A stretch of DNA of 6,736 nucleotides from an uncultured Clostridia bacterium (GTDB lineage Bacteria > Bacillota > Clostridia > Oscillospirales > Oscillospiraceae), in NCBI GenBank assembly GCA_937915065.1, contig CALDMR010000096.1, positions 1-6,736 of the forward strand, read 5' to 3'. Positions 1 to 5,946 of the stretch are shown piece by piece (the first letter of the stretch is position 1; each line of letters opens with the position of its first letter). Position numbers and translations under genes: made by a program. The notes beneath the pieces were generated by a model that saw nothing but the letters and a program-made list of their open reading frames with translations, ran no database searches and was not told the origin of the DNA.

Positions 1-1
1 T

Positions 2-64
2 GCGTATGGGCAGCTGGAAAAGAGCGGAAGTCTGGTGGAACGCATCCGGGTGGATGTTGAATGA
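2..64 (+). CDS. C-terminal end of an unidentified upstream gene (partial)
   Basis: Reading from base 2 gives 20 codons without a stop, ending in TGA at 62-64. The peptide has an ordinary soluble composition (it ends LVERIRVDVE) and looks like a real protein end. The other frame that stays open here (from base 1, stop 58-60) is rich in Gly, Cys and Trp and looks less natural. The gene starts outside the window. I do not recognise the family. A sigma-A-like promoter begins 8 bp after the stop, so this gene probably belongs to a different transcription unit from the two-component system. Confidence 0.4.
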   Translation, partial: AYGQLEKSGSLVERIRVDVE

Positions 65-71
65 GGAAATC

Positions 72-100
72 GTGACATAGAAATCTGCAAATGTTATAAT
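72..100 (+). promoter_or_regulatory. Sigma-A-type promoter upstream of the two-component genes
   Basis: GTGACA at 72-77 and a perfect TATAAT at 95-100 are separated by exactly 17 bp. Transcription would start near 107 and give a leader of about 147 nt before the response regulator. The -35 hexamer lies inside GTGACATAG, which shares GTGACAT with the putative regulator boxes further on. In the leader there is a small palindrome, GAGGA-gac-TCCTC at 149-161, too weak to call a terminator. The promoter match is clear in sequence; that it is used is inferred. Confidence 0.5.
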
Positions 101-198
101 ATCTCCATTCATACATAGAAAAAAAGATATTTTACAGATCATTTAACAGAGGAGACTCCTCCAGGTAAAAGGAAGAAAAACCAGAAAATAATCCTCTC

Positions 199-218
199 GT
201 GAGGTTTCTGTGACATTT
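199..218 (+). promoter_or_regulatory. Tandem GTGAnnTTT repeat, putative response-regulator box 1
   Basis: GTGAGGTTT at 199-207 and GTGACATTT at 210-218 are direct repeats with an 11-bp period. The second copy ends 6 bp before the extended -10 box at 222-230. The same pair in the opposite order, with identical spacing to its -10 box, occurs before the transporter genes at 2037-2056. OmpR/PhoB-family regulators bind head-to-tail to direct repeats of about one helical turn and often replace a missing -35, as at the pho box. I therefore infer autoregulation by the product of the next gene. Confidence 0.6.
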
Positions 219-221
219 GGG

Positions 222-230
222 TGTTATACT
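222..230 (+). promoter_or_regulatory. Extended -10 promoter of the response regulator
   Basis: TGTTATACT gives a TGn extension plus TATACT (225-230). No good -35 lies 16-18 bp upstream; the expected place is taken by the tandem repeat at 199-218, as in activator-dependent promoters. A start near 237 leaves a very short leader, with the ribosome site GGGAG at 240-244 and the ATG at 254. Confidence 0.5.
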
Positions 231-253
231 GATAAAGAAGGGAGTGTGATAAG

Positions 254-940
254 ATGCGAATTTTGGTAGTCGAGGATGATCGACTTTTGAACCATACGTT
301 ATGTTATAACCTGGAGGTGGCAGGCTATGTTGTGGACTCTGCAATGACAAAATCAGCAGCCGGTAATTTTCTGACCAGGCAGGATTATGACCTGATCGTG
401 CTGGATGTAAACCTGCCGGATGGAAACGGCTTTGATTTCTGCCGTGAGGTAAAGGAGCGCCGGCCGGATACGGCAGTGATCTTCCTGACTGCAAATGATA
501 TGGAGAGCGATATGCTCAAAGGCTATGAGCTGGGCGCAGAGGACTATGTGACCAAGCCATTTCCCATGAGTGTGTTTCAAAAAAAGCTGTCCGTGGTGCT
601 GGGGCGGCTGGCAAAACAGCCTGGAGGCGGTGATTGTTATGAAGACGGCGCACTGTCCATCAATTTCTCGGAGATGACAGCTTCCCTGTCCGGTAAGCCG
701 CTGGTGTTCACTCCGTTGGAGTACCGGCTGTTGAAAGTCCTGACCAAAAATCCGCAGAATGTGTTGACCAGACAGGTGCTGCTCGAAAAGCTGTGGGATG
801 CGGATGGGAATTTTGTGGATGAACACGCCCTGACCTCAGCCATCAGCCGGGTGCGGAACAAAATTGAAACAGAGGGACGCCAGTATATCAAAACGGTGTA
901 CGGCATGGGCTATTTGTGGATCGGAGGGGCATTGAAATGA
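254..940 (+). CDS. OmpR/PhoB-family response regulator
   Basis: This 228-residue cytoplasmic transcription factor is phosphorylated by its partner kinase and then binds DNA. The receiver domain (about 1-115) has the acidic pair D8/D9, phospho-acceptor D51 in VLDVNLPDG, switch residues T79 and Y98, and K101 before Pro-Phe. The C-terminal winged-helix domain (about 133-225) has the family pattern FTPLEYRLL, then the ALTSAISRVRNKI recognition helix and the wing IKTVYGMGYLW. Length and all catalytic residues are normal. GGGAG at 240-244 sits 9 bp before the ATG. The stop overlaps the kinase start by 4 bp (ATGA), so the two are translationally coupled. Its targets are probably the GTGAnnTTT tandem repeats before its own gene and before the ABC transporter. 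The family and order (regulator, kinase, ATPase, permease) match Bce-like antimicrobial peptide modules; the exact orthologue is not assigned. Confidence 0.95.
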   Translation: MRILVVEDDRLLNHTLCYNLEVAGYVVDSAMTKSAAGNFLTRQDYDLIVLDVNLPDGNGFDFCREVKERRPDTAVIFLTANDMESDMLKGYELGAEDYVTKPFPMSVFQKKLSVVLGRLAKQPGGGDCYEDGALSINFSEMTASLSGKPLVFTPLEYRLLKVLTKNPQNVLTRQVLLEKLWDADGNFVDEHALTSAISRVRNKIETEGRQYIKTVYGMGYLWIGGALK

Positions 941-1968
941 ATATGCAAAAACTCTCCATCAACAAAGCCTGTATCCTTTTGGGGACACTTTTGCTGCTGG
1001 CGGTTGGTGCAGTTTCCGCCGCTGTTTATCTGCTGACCCGGAATACAACGGCTGTCTGGTATGTGTTCCTGTTCAGTGTCTTTGTCCTGTTCTGTGTCAT
1101 TTGCTTTGTGGCTCTGATCCGCCGGAAACTGGTTCTGTTCTCGGATGCTTTTTGTGGCCAGATGGATGATATGCTTTCCGGGGATGCGCAGCCGAAGCAG
1201 ACCGCCTGTGAGGAAAGCCTGTTCTATAAAATTAACTATCGGCTGGGGCGGCTGTATGAGGTCATGCAGGAAAATAAAAACAGCATCGCAAAAGAACGGG
1301 CTGACCTGCAGGAACTGATTTCTGATATCTCCCATCAGGTTAAGACTCCGATCGCCAATTTGAAAATGATCAACAATACACTGCTTGAAAACGAGGTTCC
1401 CCCGGAGAAACAAAAGGAATTTCTGACAGCTCAGGCCAGTCAGCTCGACAAGCTGGACTTTCTTATGCAGGCTATGATTAAGACTTCCCGCCTGGAAACG
1501 GGAGTCATTTCGCTGGAGCAAAAACAGCAGCCAGTTTATGATACCCTTGCCGCTGCGCTGGGTGGGATTTTGCTTAATGCAGAAAAGAAACAAATAGATG
1601 TGCAGGTAGAATGTCCGGAGCATTTGGATGCGCGCCACGATAGAAAATGGACAAGCGAAGCCCTGTTCAACATTCTGGATAACGCAGTGAAGTACACCCC
1701 GGCAGGCGGGCAGATCCGTGTTTCGGTGGAAAGCTGGGAGATGTATGCGAAGATCGACATTGCTGATACAGGCATCGGCATTTCGGAGCAGCACCAGGGG
1801 ACGATTTTCAAACGGTTCTATCGGGAAGATGTGGTACATGATGTGGATGGCATTGGTATTGGTCTGTATCTGGCTCGCGAGATCGTGACCTTGCAGGGCG
1901 GCTATATCCGGGTGGCGTCGGAGGTTGGGAAGGGTTCCATCTTTTCTGTTTTTTTACCCCGAAAGTAG
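937..1968 (+). CDS. Intramembrane-sensing type sensor histidine kinase
   Basis: This 343-residue membrane kinase is the partner of the preceding regulator. Two helices (about 11-33 and 40-61) are joined by only about six residues, so there is almost no extracellular sensor domain. Such kinases typically respond to the membrane or to a partner ABC transporter. Phospho-acceptor H133 lies in DISHQVKTP. The ATPase domain has the N box (N245-N249 in FNILDNAVKYTP), the G1 box D277-TGIGIS, the F region IFKRFYRED, and the G2 box GIGIGLYLAREI near 305-316. All core residues are intact. I chose ATG 937, which overlaps the regulator stop and has GGAGGGG at 923-929 seven bases upstream. An in-frame ATG at 916 lies before that site and would extend further into the regulator. 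The short extracellular loop and neighbouring transporter support a Bce-like flux-sensing arrangement, but this is inference. Confidence 0.94.
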   Translation: MNMQKLSINKACILLGTLLLLAVGAVSAAVYLLTRNTTAVWYVFLFSVFVLFCVICFVALIRRKLVLFSDAFCGQMDDMLSGDAQPKQTACEESLFYKINYRLGRLYEVMQENKNSIAKERADLQELISDISHQVKTPIANLKMINNTLLENEVPPEKQKEFLTAQASQLDKLDFLMQAMIKTSRLETGVISLEQKQQPVYDTLAAALGGILLNAEKKQIDVQVECPEHLDARHDRKWTSEALFNILDNAVKYTPAGGQIRVSVESWEMYAKIDIADTGIGISEQHQGTIFKRFYREDVVHDVDGIGIGLYLAREIVTLQGGYIRVASEVGKGSIFSVFLPRK

Positions 1969-1990
1969 ATCAGGTGTGGCCCCAAAATGG

Positions 1991-2014
1991 AAATGTCACA
2001 GGTTCGTGACATTT
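1991..2014. repeat. Perfect 9-bp inverted repeat of the GTGACATTT motif
   Basis: AAATGTCAC (1991-1999) and GTGACATTT (2006-2014) are perfect reverse complements around a 6-bp centre. The right arm is a third forward copy of the motif before the transporter gene and starts 31 bp (about three helical turns) before the copy at 2037. An outer pair, CCAAAATG at 1982-1989 and CATTTTGG at 2041-2048, is also complementary. This may be an additional upstream regulator site. It could also form an RNA hairpin at the end of the kinase transcript, since a run of seven T follows at 2023-2029, but the 8-nt gap makes a terminator doubtful. Confidence 0.5.
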
Positions 2015-2036
2015 GGAGCAGATTTTTTTGCGGCTC

Positions 2037-2056
2037 GTGACATTTTGGTGAGGTTT
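2037..2056 (+). promoter_or_regulatory. Tandem GTGAnnTTT repeat, putative response-regulator box 2
   Basis: GTGACATTT at 2037-2045 and GTGAGGTTT at 2048-2056 form direct repeats with an 11-bp period, ending 6 bp before the -10 box at 2063. Aligned with the region before the response regulator (196-230), the 35 bases at 2034-2068 agree at 25 positions with no gap, including the leading CTCGTGA. This suggests one regulator controls both promoters, in the manner of a PhoB-type activator. Confidence 0.6.
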
Positions 2057-2062
2057 GGTCGT

Positions 2063-2068
2063 TACAAT
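2063..2068 (+). promoter_or_regulatory. -10 box of the ABC transporter promoter
   Basis: TACAAT matches TATAAT at five of six positions. The -35 area is occupied by the regulator repeats rather than a consensus hexamer. A start near 2075 would leave about 26 nt before ATG 2101, enough for the AAAGGA ribosome site at 2084-2089. Confidence 0.45.
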
Positions 2069-2100
2069 GGGTTTATCAAAAAGAAAGGATGGTGTTCTTT

Positions 2101-2766
2101 ATGAGCATTTTGCAAACGACTGAACTGAAAAAATACTATGGAACAAAGCCGAACATTACCAGAGCTTTGGATGGTGTGACCCTCTCCATTGAAAAGGGTG
2201 AATTTGTAGCCATCGTGGGAACCTCCGGCAGTGGTAAATCCACGCTGCTGAACATGATCGGGGGGCTGGATGTACCCACCTCTGGCCAGGTGGTCGTGGA
2301 TGGCAAGGAGCTGTCCAAACTCAAAGACGAGGAACTGACTGTTTTCCGCAGAAGAAAAATCGGCTTCATTTTCCAGAATTACAATCTGGTTCCGGTGCTG
2401 AATGTCTACGAAAACATTGTGCTTCCCGTGGAACTGGACGGAAATAAGGTAGACAAAAAATTTATGAAAGAAGTGGTACAGCTGCTGGGGCTGGAGGATA
2501 AGCTGAACAATATGCCAAACAATCTCTCCGGCGGCCAGCAGCAGCGGGTAGCCATTGCCCGCGCTCTGGTGTCAAAGCCTGCGATCGTCCTGGCCGATGA
2601 GCCCACCGGAAACCTGGACAGCAAGACCAGCGCGGATGTACTGGGACTTTTGAAAACAACCAGTCAGAAATTTCATCAGACCCTTGTGATGATCACCCAT
2701 AACGGTGAGATCGCCCAGCTTGCAGATCGTATCATTCGGATCGAAGATGGTAAGATTATGCAGTAA
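2101..2766 (+). CDS. ABC transporter ATP-binding protein (Bce/MacB/LolD type)
   Basis: This 221-residue cytoplasmic ATPase powers the adjacent permease. Walker A is G40-T48 (GTSGSGKST), the Q-loop Q92 (FQNYNLVPVL), the signature LSGGQ 142-146, Walker B with D166 and catalytic E167 (LADEPTGNLDS), and the H-loop H200 (MITHN). Length and motifs are complete, so it should be active. The NLVPVLNVYENI stretch and the TGNLDS ending are typical of the family that drives FtsX-type permeases in mechanotransmission, peptide antibiotic resistance and lipoprotein release. I chose ATG 2101, which has AAAGGA at 2084-2089; ATG 2089 would add four residues but has no good ribosome site. The permease follows after a 13-bp gap whose AAAGGAGG begins in this stop codon. 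The gene has its own promoter separated from the kinase by 132 bp. The substrate is unknown. Confidence 0.95.
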   Translation: MSILQTTELKKYYGTKPNITRALDGVTLSIEKGEFVAIVGTSGSGKSTLLNMIGGLDVPTSGQVVVDGKELSKLKDEELTVFRRRKIGFIFQNYNLVPVLNVYENIVLPVELDGNKVDKKFMKEVVQLLGLEDKLNNMPNNLSGGQQQRVAIARALVSKPAIVLADEPTGNLDSKTSADVLGLLKTTSQKFHQTLVMITHNGEIAQLADRIIRIEDGKIMQ

Positions 2767-2779
2767 AGGAGGCGGGACT

Positions 2780-5161
2780 ATGACGGACATTCTGTTTGGT
2801 AATAATAATACAAAAACGATCAAACGGCTTTCTAAGCAATATTTCAGGAAGAATAAGGTTCGTAACCTGGCTGCGATCTTGGCAATTTTTCTGACCGCGT
2901 TTTTGTTTACTTCCATTACATCATTGGCATTCAATATGGTATCTTCTCTTCAGCTTTCTATGCAGATGCAGAAAGGCAGTAAGGGAGACGGAACCTTTGG
3001 CTATATGACGGAGGAACAGTTTGAACAACTGAAAAACAGTGATTTCATAGAAAAAGCAGGTCATCGACGGGTGATTGGTTATGCAAGCAACTCCAAGGGG
3101 CATTCCATTGAATTAAATTACGCTGACAGCATACAGCAAGAACTTACTTTTTGTGTGCCCACACACGGAACAGCGCCGGAAAAAGTGAATGAGATTGCCA
3201 CGACGGAACTGGCTTTGAAGGCTCTTGGCGTGGAACCGGAAATTGGAGCGGAAGTTCCTCTGGAATTTGAAATCAGGGGAAAAACTTATCATTATGATAT
3301 GGTGCTTTCCGGTTGGTGGGAAGCAAGCAATGATACGGTCAGTGTTGCAATTCTTTCAGAACAGTTTGTAAAAGAAAATCCAGATGTGATCAAGAATACC
3401 CGTGCAGTGGATAGAGAGCTGTCAGGAGTCACTTTTTCCGAGGTGGTTTTGAAGGATAAGACAAACATTAAGGAGCAGATGGATGATTTTGTTTATTCCA
3501 TTGGGGGCAATCCAGAAGATATGGATGCAGATAACTTTATCCTTTCCGTAGAAAATAAGATGGGAAAAGGTTTGATTTCACCGGAATCCATCTTGTTTGG
3601 CGCAGTGTTTGTTCTGATGTTTATTATGTGTGGCTACCTGTTAATCTACAATATTTTTGATATTTCTGTGATGCAGGATGTACGGCAATATGGCTTGCTG
3701 CGGATGATTGGTACTTCTACGCGGCAGATCAAGAGCATCGTCAATCGACAGGCAATATGGTTAACCCTGATTGGTTTACCCATTGGCTTAATTGCAGGTT
3801 TCTTTGCAGGACGGGCGCTTCTTCCAATAGTAATGGGGATCTTCAGCTACGAGTATTCTACGGCAACCTTGCAGACATCGTTTTCCCCAGCCTTGTTTCT
3901 CATCGCTGCGCTGTTTACGATTTTGACAGTGTTTATCAGCACTCGCAAACCGGCAAAAAAGGCGGCAAAAGTTTCTCCCCTGGAGGCAATTCGCTATACA
4001 GAGCAGAATGATTATAAAAAGAAAGCTGTCAGGCGAACCAGCGGAGCAAAACTTTCTCATATGGCATTTTCAAACCTGGGGCGTAACAGGCGCCGCTCTG
4101 TATTTATCATGGTTTCCATGCTGTTGTGTATTGTCTTATTCAACTCGGTGATCATTGTGACGCAGAGTATGGATGAAGAAAAATGGATTACCCGTACAAC
4201 AAAAACAGACTTCACTGTTTACAATTCCATTGCAGTTAACGTTCAGGAAGGATTCAGATATCACAAAGATGCCCTTCCGCAGCCAGTGGTGGATCTGCTG
4301 CGCGAACAGAAGGGCGTGGAAAATGAACGCTGTCTCTATCGAAATACCGTAGAAGACAACAACGTGCTTGTGGACTATGGTTTTGATGGACTCACTTTTT
4401 CAAATTCTTATGAATATGAGAATGGGGTTCAAAAGTCTGTGGGGAATTATTCACTGAAAACTGCCCCGGATGTAGAAAATCTTTTTTATGGAAATGTCTT
4501 TGGCGCTTCCGAACATTTTTGGGCAGATATGAGGATCTATGAAGGGGAAAAAGATCCTGAGATCCTGAAAGAAAAAATGGCAACCGGAGAATATGTCATT
4601 ATTGGAGAACGGTTAGACCGACTGAGTGGTGGTCCGAAAAGTACGTCCCTGACAGAACAGTTGCAGATCGGAGACAGTATTTCCTTCTACAGAGATGGTG
4701 AGTTGGTGAAAACCTGGACGATTCTTGCGAAGGCATGCACCGTTGGAACTGAGGACGAAACTCCAACAACAACTACAGCTATGATGAATATTGGCGGTGA
4801 TGCACCTTTTGTATATCTGCCGGACACCCTGTTCAAACAGATATACATCAACCCCGCTTTGTTGAGCTATGGATTTGATATGGATGTTTCCTTACAGCCG
4901 AATATGGAGGACTTCCTTAGCAGCTATGTGGAAAAGAATCCTTCTGTTACCTATACTTCAACGAAATTGCTGAAAGAACAGTTAAACTCCGTTGCAAGTA
5001 TGGTTCTGGTAGTGGGTAGTCTGATCGGCAGCATCATGGCCTTTGCGGGACTGATCAACTTTACCAACATGATCATCACCAACATCATTACCCGCCGCCA
5101 TGAATTTGCCTCCATGCAAAGTATTGGTATGACCCCAGCTTCGCCGCCTGATGGTCTATGA
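2780..5161 (+). CDS. FtsX/MacB-like ABC permease, frameshifted before its last two helices
   Basis: This is the membrane partner of the ATPase. As read it has 793 residues from ATG 2780, which has AAAGGAGG at 2765-2772; upstream in-frame starts lie inside the ATPase gene. Predicted layout: helix 1 (about 28-51), extracellular domain 1 (52-268), helices 2-4 (270-293, 325-347, 370-390), helix 5 (440-461), extracellular domain 2 (463-735) and helix 6 (738-762). The conserved cytoplasmic motif RRHEFASMQSIGMT follows. This is two FtsX-like halves, each with an external domain, rather than the BceB layout with a single large loop. After T785 the frame changes to an unrelated tail PASPPDGL and stops at 5159-5161, while the expected sequence continues in another frame from 5136. 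The intact protein would have about 875 residues. It is either a recent inactivation, a sequencing error in the CCCC run at 5133-5136, or (less likely) programmed frameshifting. Confidence 0.9.
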   Translation: MTDILFGNNNTKTIKRLSKQYFRKNKVRNLAAILAIFLTAFLFTSITSLAFNMVSSLQLSMQMQKGSKGDGTFGYMTEEQFEQLKNSDFIEKAGHRRVIGYASNSKGHSIELNYADSIQQELTFCVPTHGTAPEKVNEIATTELALKALGVEPEIGAEVPLEFEIRGKTYHYDMVLSGWWEASNDTVSVAILSEQFVKENPDVIKNTRAVDRELSGVTFSEVVLKDKTNIKEQMDDFVYSIGGNPEDMDADNFILSVENKMGKGLISPESILFGAVFVLMFIMCGYLLIYNIFDISVMQDVRQYGLLRMIGTSTRQIKSIVNRQAIWLTLIGLPIGLIAGFFAGRALLPIVMGIFSYEYSTATLQTSFSPALFLIAALFTILTVFISTRKPAKKAAKVSPLEAIRYTEQNDYKKKAVRRTSGAKLSHMAFSNLGRNRRRSVFIMVSMLLCIVLFNSVIIVTQSMDEEKWITRTTKTDFTVYNSIAVNVQEGFRYHKDALPQPVVDLLREQKGVENERCLYRNTVEDNNVLVDYGFDGLTFSNSYEYENGVQKSVGNYSLKTAPDVENLFYGNVFGASEHFWADMRIYEGEKDPEILKEKMATGEYVIIGERLDRLSGGPKSTSLTEQLQIGDSISFYRDGELVKTWTILAKACTVGTEDETPTTTTAMMNIGGDAPFVYLPDTLFKQIYINPALLSYGFDMDVSLQPNMEDFLSSYVEKNPSVTYTSTKLLKEQLNSVASMVLVVGSLIGSIMAFAGLINFTNMIITNIITRRHEFASMQSIGMTPASPPDGL

Positions 5162-5405
5162 GGGCATCTATTATGCGGCAGGTGCGGACATCATTGGAGG
5201 AGCAGTCGCAGTGCTGTTGGCTCTTACGGTATTGAAAGCTGTTTTGAATTCACCCTCCATGTGGTTTTTTACTCTGCACATCACAATGGTTCCGGTTCTG
5301 GTCATCGGCGCGCTGTATCTGATTTTGGCTGCGGTTATTCCGCTGATCGTTCTCCATTTCTTTAATAAGGGAACTGTGGTGGAGCGACTGCGAACTTCAG
5401 AGTAA
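5136..5405 (+). pseudogene. Out-of-frame 3' end of the ABC permease (helices 7 and 8)
   Basis: From base 5136 the frame reads QLRRLMVYEG and continues for 89 codons to TAA 5403-5405. It contains two strong helices (IIGGAVAVLLALTVL and VPVLVIGALYLILAAVIPL) and a normal FtsX-family end, FFNKGTVVERLRTSE. It fits exactly after the SIGMT motif of the upstream frame. Family members usually have one residue between the Thr and Gln, so loss of two bases (for example one AC from an ACCACC-like run) explains the break better than gain of one base. The first ATG in this frame (5151) has no ribosome site, so separate translation is unlikely. The sequence is otherwise undamaged, implying that the change is recent or artefactual. 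Confidence 0.85.
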
Positions 5406-5460
5406 GTGGAAAGGCTGCAGCTTATGTTAATTATGCACAGAAAAACCAAATAAGCTATCC

Positions 5461-5494
5461 AAAAGGGCAGTCGAGGAAATCGACTGTCTTTTTT
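5461..5494 (+). terminator. Rho-independent terminator after the ABC transporter genes
   Basis: A 9-bp stem, GGCAGTCGA (5466-5474) with TCGACTGTC (5480-5488) and one G-U pair, encloses a GGAAA loop and is followed by six T (5489-5494). It lies 56 bp after the permease stop and separates the transporter unit from the PadR unit. Confidence 0.9.
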
Positions 5495-5561
5495 GATGTA
5501 GATCTGGTGAAAGCAGTGTCCAACCATAACAAAACCAAGAGAGAAAAACACACCTCCATCA

Positions 5562-5590
5562 TTGACAGTTATTACGGTTAGTGATATATT
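5562..5590 (+). promoter_or_regulatory. Promoter of the padR-DUF2812 unit
   Basis: A perfect TTGACA (5562-5567) and TATATT (5585-5590) are exactly 17 bp apart. Transcription would start near 5597, inside the palindrome at 5590-5610, so a bound repressor would block initiation. This is the best promoter match in the window. Confidence 0.8.
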
Positions 5591-5610
5591 TATTACAGTA
5601 ACTGTAATAA
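5590..5610. promoter_or_regulatory. 21-bp palindromic operator, probable PadR autorepression site
   Basis: TTATTACAGT (5590-5599) and ACTGTAATAA (5601-5610) are perfect 10-bp arms around a single A. The element starts at the last base of the -10 box, covers the expected start site and runs into the AAGGAGG ribosome site (5609-5615). PadR-family repressors are dimers that bind palindromes at their own promoters. The position strongly suggests negative autoregulation by the next gene, though binding itself is inferred. Confidence 0.75.
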
Positions 5611-5622
5611 GGAGGCGGAGAT

Positions 5623-5946
5623 ATGCGGGATCATGTGAAAGGTGGGGCACTTACCGAGGTGACATTTTATATTTTGCTTTCCCTATATACACCAAAACAT
5701 GGGTATGCGGTCATGCAGTTTATTGAAGAAAGCACACAAGGACGTCTCGCATTGGGGGCAGGTACCTTATATGGCGCATTAAATTCTTTACAGGAAAAGG
5801 GATGGATTGCGCCATATGGGGATTGCGCGGGACGAAAAAAAGAATATCTTATCACAACACAAGGAAAAGAAATTGCAGAAAAAGAACTTGTAAGACTGAA
5901 GGAACTTGTAAAAGTAGCAAATGGAATTCTGGGAGGTGCGGTATGA
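5623..5946 (+). CDS. PadR-family winged-helix transcriptional regulator
   Basis: This 107-residue cytoplasmic DNA-binding protein is the typical size of the short (subfamily 2-like) PadR proteins. The winged helix covers about residues 9-85: helix 1 TEVTFYILLSLY, the HGYAVMQFIEE segment (26-36), the recognition region GTLYGALNSLQEKGWI (47-62), and the wing ending GRKKEYLITTQGKE (70-83). A C-terminal helix (about 83-103) would form the dimer. AAGGAGG at 5609-5615 lies seven bases before the ATG. The stop overlaps the next start in ATGA. Such proteins often repress a membrane protein or transporter and respond to drugs, phenolics or envelope stress; the ligand here is unknown. The perfect palindrome over its promoter suggests it represses its own two-gene operon. 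Whether it also acts on the ABC genes is open; I saw no copy of the palindrome there. Confidence 0.93.
   Translation: MRDHVKGGALTEVTFYILLSLYTPKHGYAVMQFIEESTQGRLALGAGTLYGALNSLQEKGWIAPYGDCAGRKKEYLITTQGKEIAEKELVRLKELVKVANGILGGAV

Noticed and set aside
149..161. Palindrome GAGGA-gac-TCCTC in the leader, considered as terminator or riboswitch element
   Set aside because: The arms are only 5 bp with a 3-nt loop and no T-run follows; no known riboswitch pattern is visible around it.
910..1839. Long open frame on the - strand opposite the kinase gene
   Set aside because: It lies entirely opposite well-supported coding sequence, shows no recognisable domain and has a His/Gln/Cys-rich shadow composition.
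5151..5405. Independent small membrane protein gene starting at ATG 5151
   Set aside because: There is no ribosome site, and the residues just upstream in the same frame (QLRRL) continue the permease family pattern, so it is the displaced 3' end of the permease.
5419..5456. AGCTTAT / ATAAGCT inverted repeat before the terminator
   Set aside because: The arms are 7 bp, AT-rich and 24 bp apart, with no adjoining signal; the real terminator follows immediately.
5171..5650. 159-codon - strand frame across the permease end, terminator and PadR promoter
   Set aside because: It runs antisense through a strong terminator and promoter, and its peptide is the reverse reading of the permease helices and non-coding DNA.
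5659..5667. Another GTGACATTT copy, inside the PadR gene
   Set aside because: It encodes ordinary conserved residues (E-V-T-F), has no partner unit 11 bp away and no -10 box at the right distance, so it is probably chance.
5802..5942. Upstream extension of the DUF2812 gene into padR
   Set aside because: The in-frame ATG at 5802 lies inside padR and would add a Lys/Arg/Cys-rich stretch unlike the family. The ATGA overlap start at 5943 has a good ribosome site.
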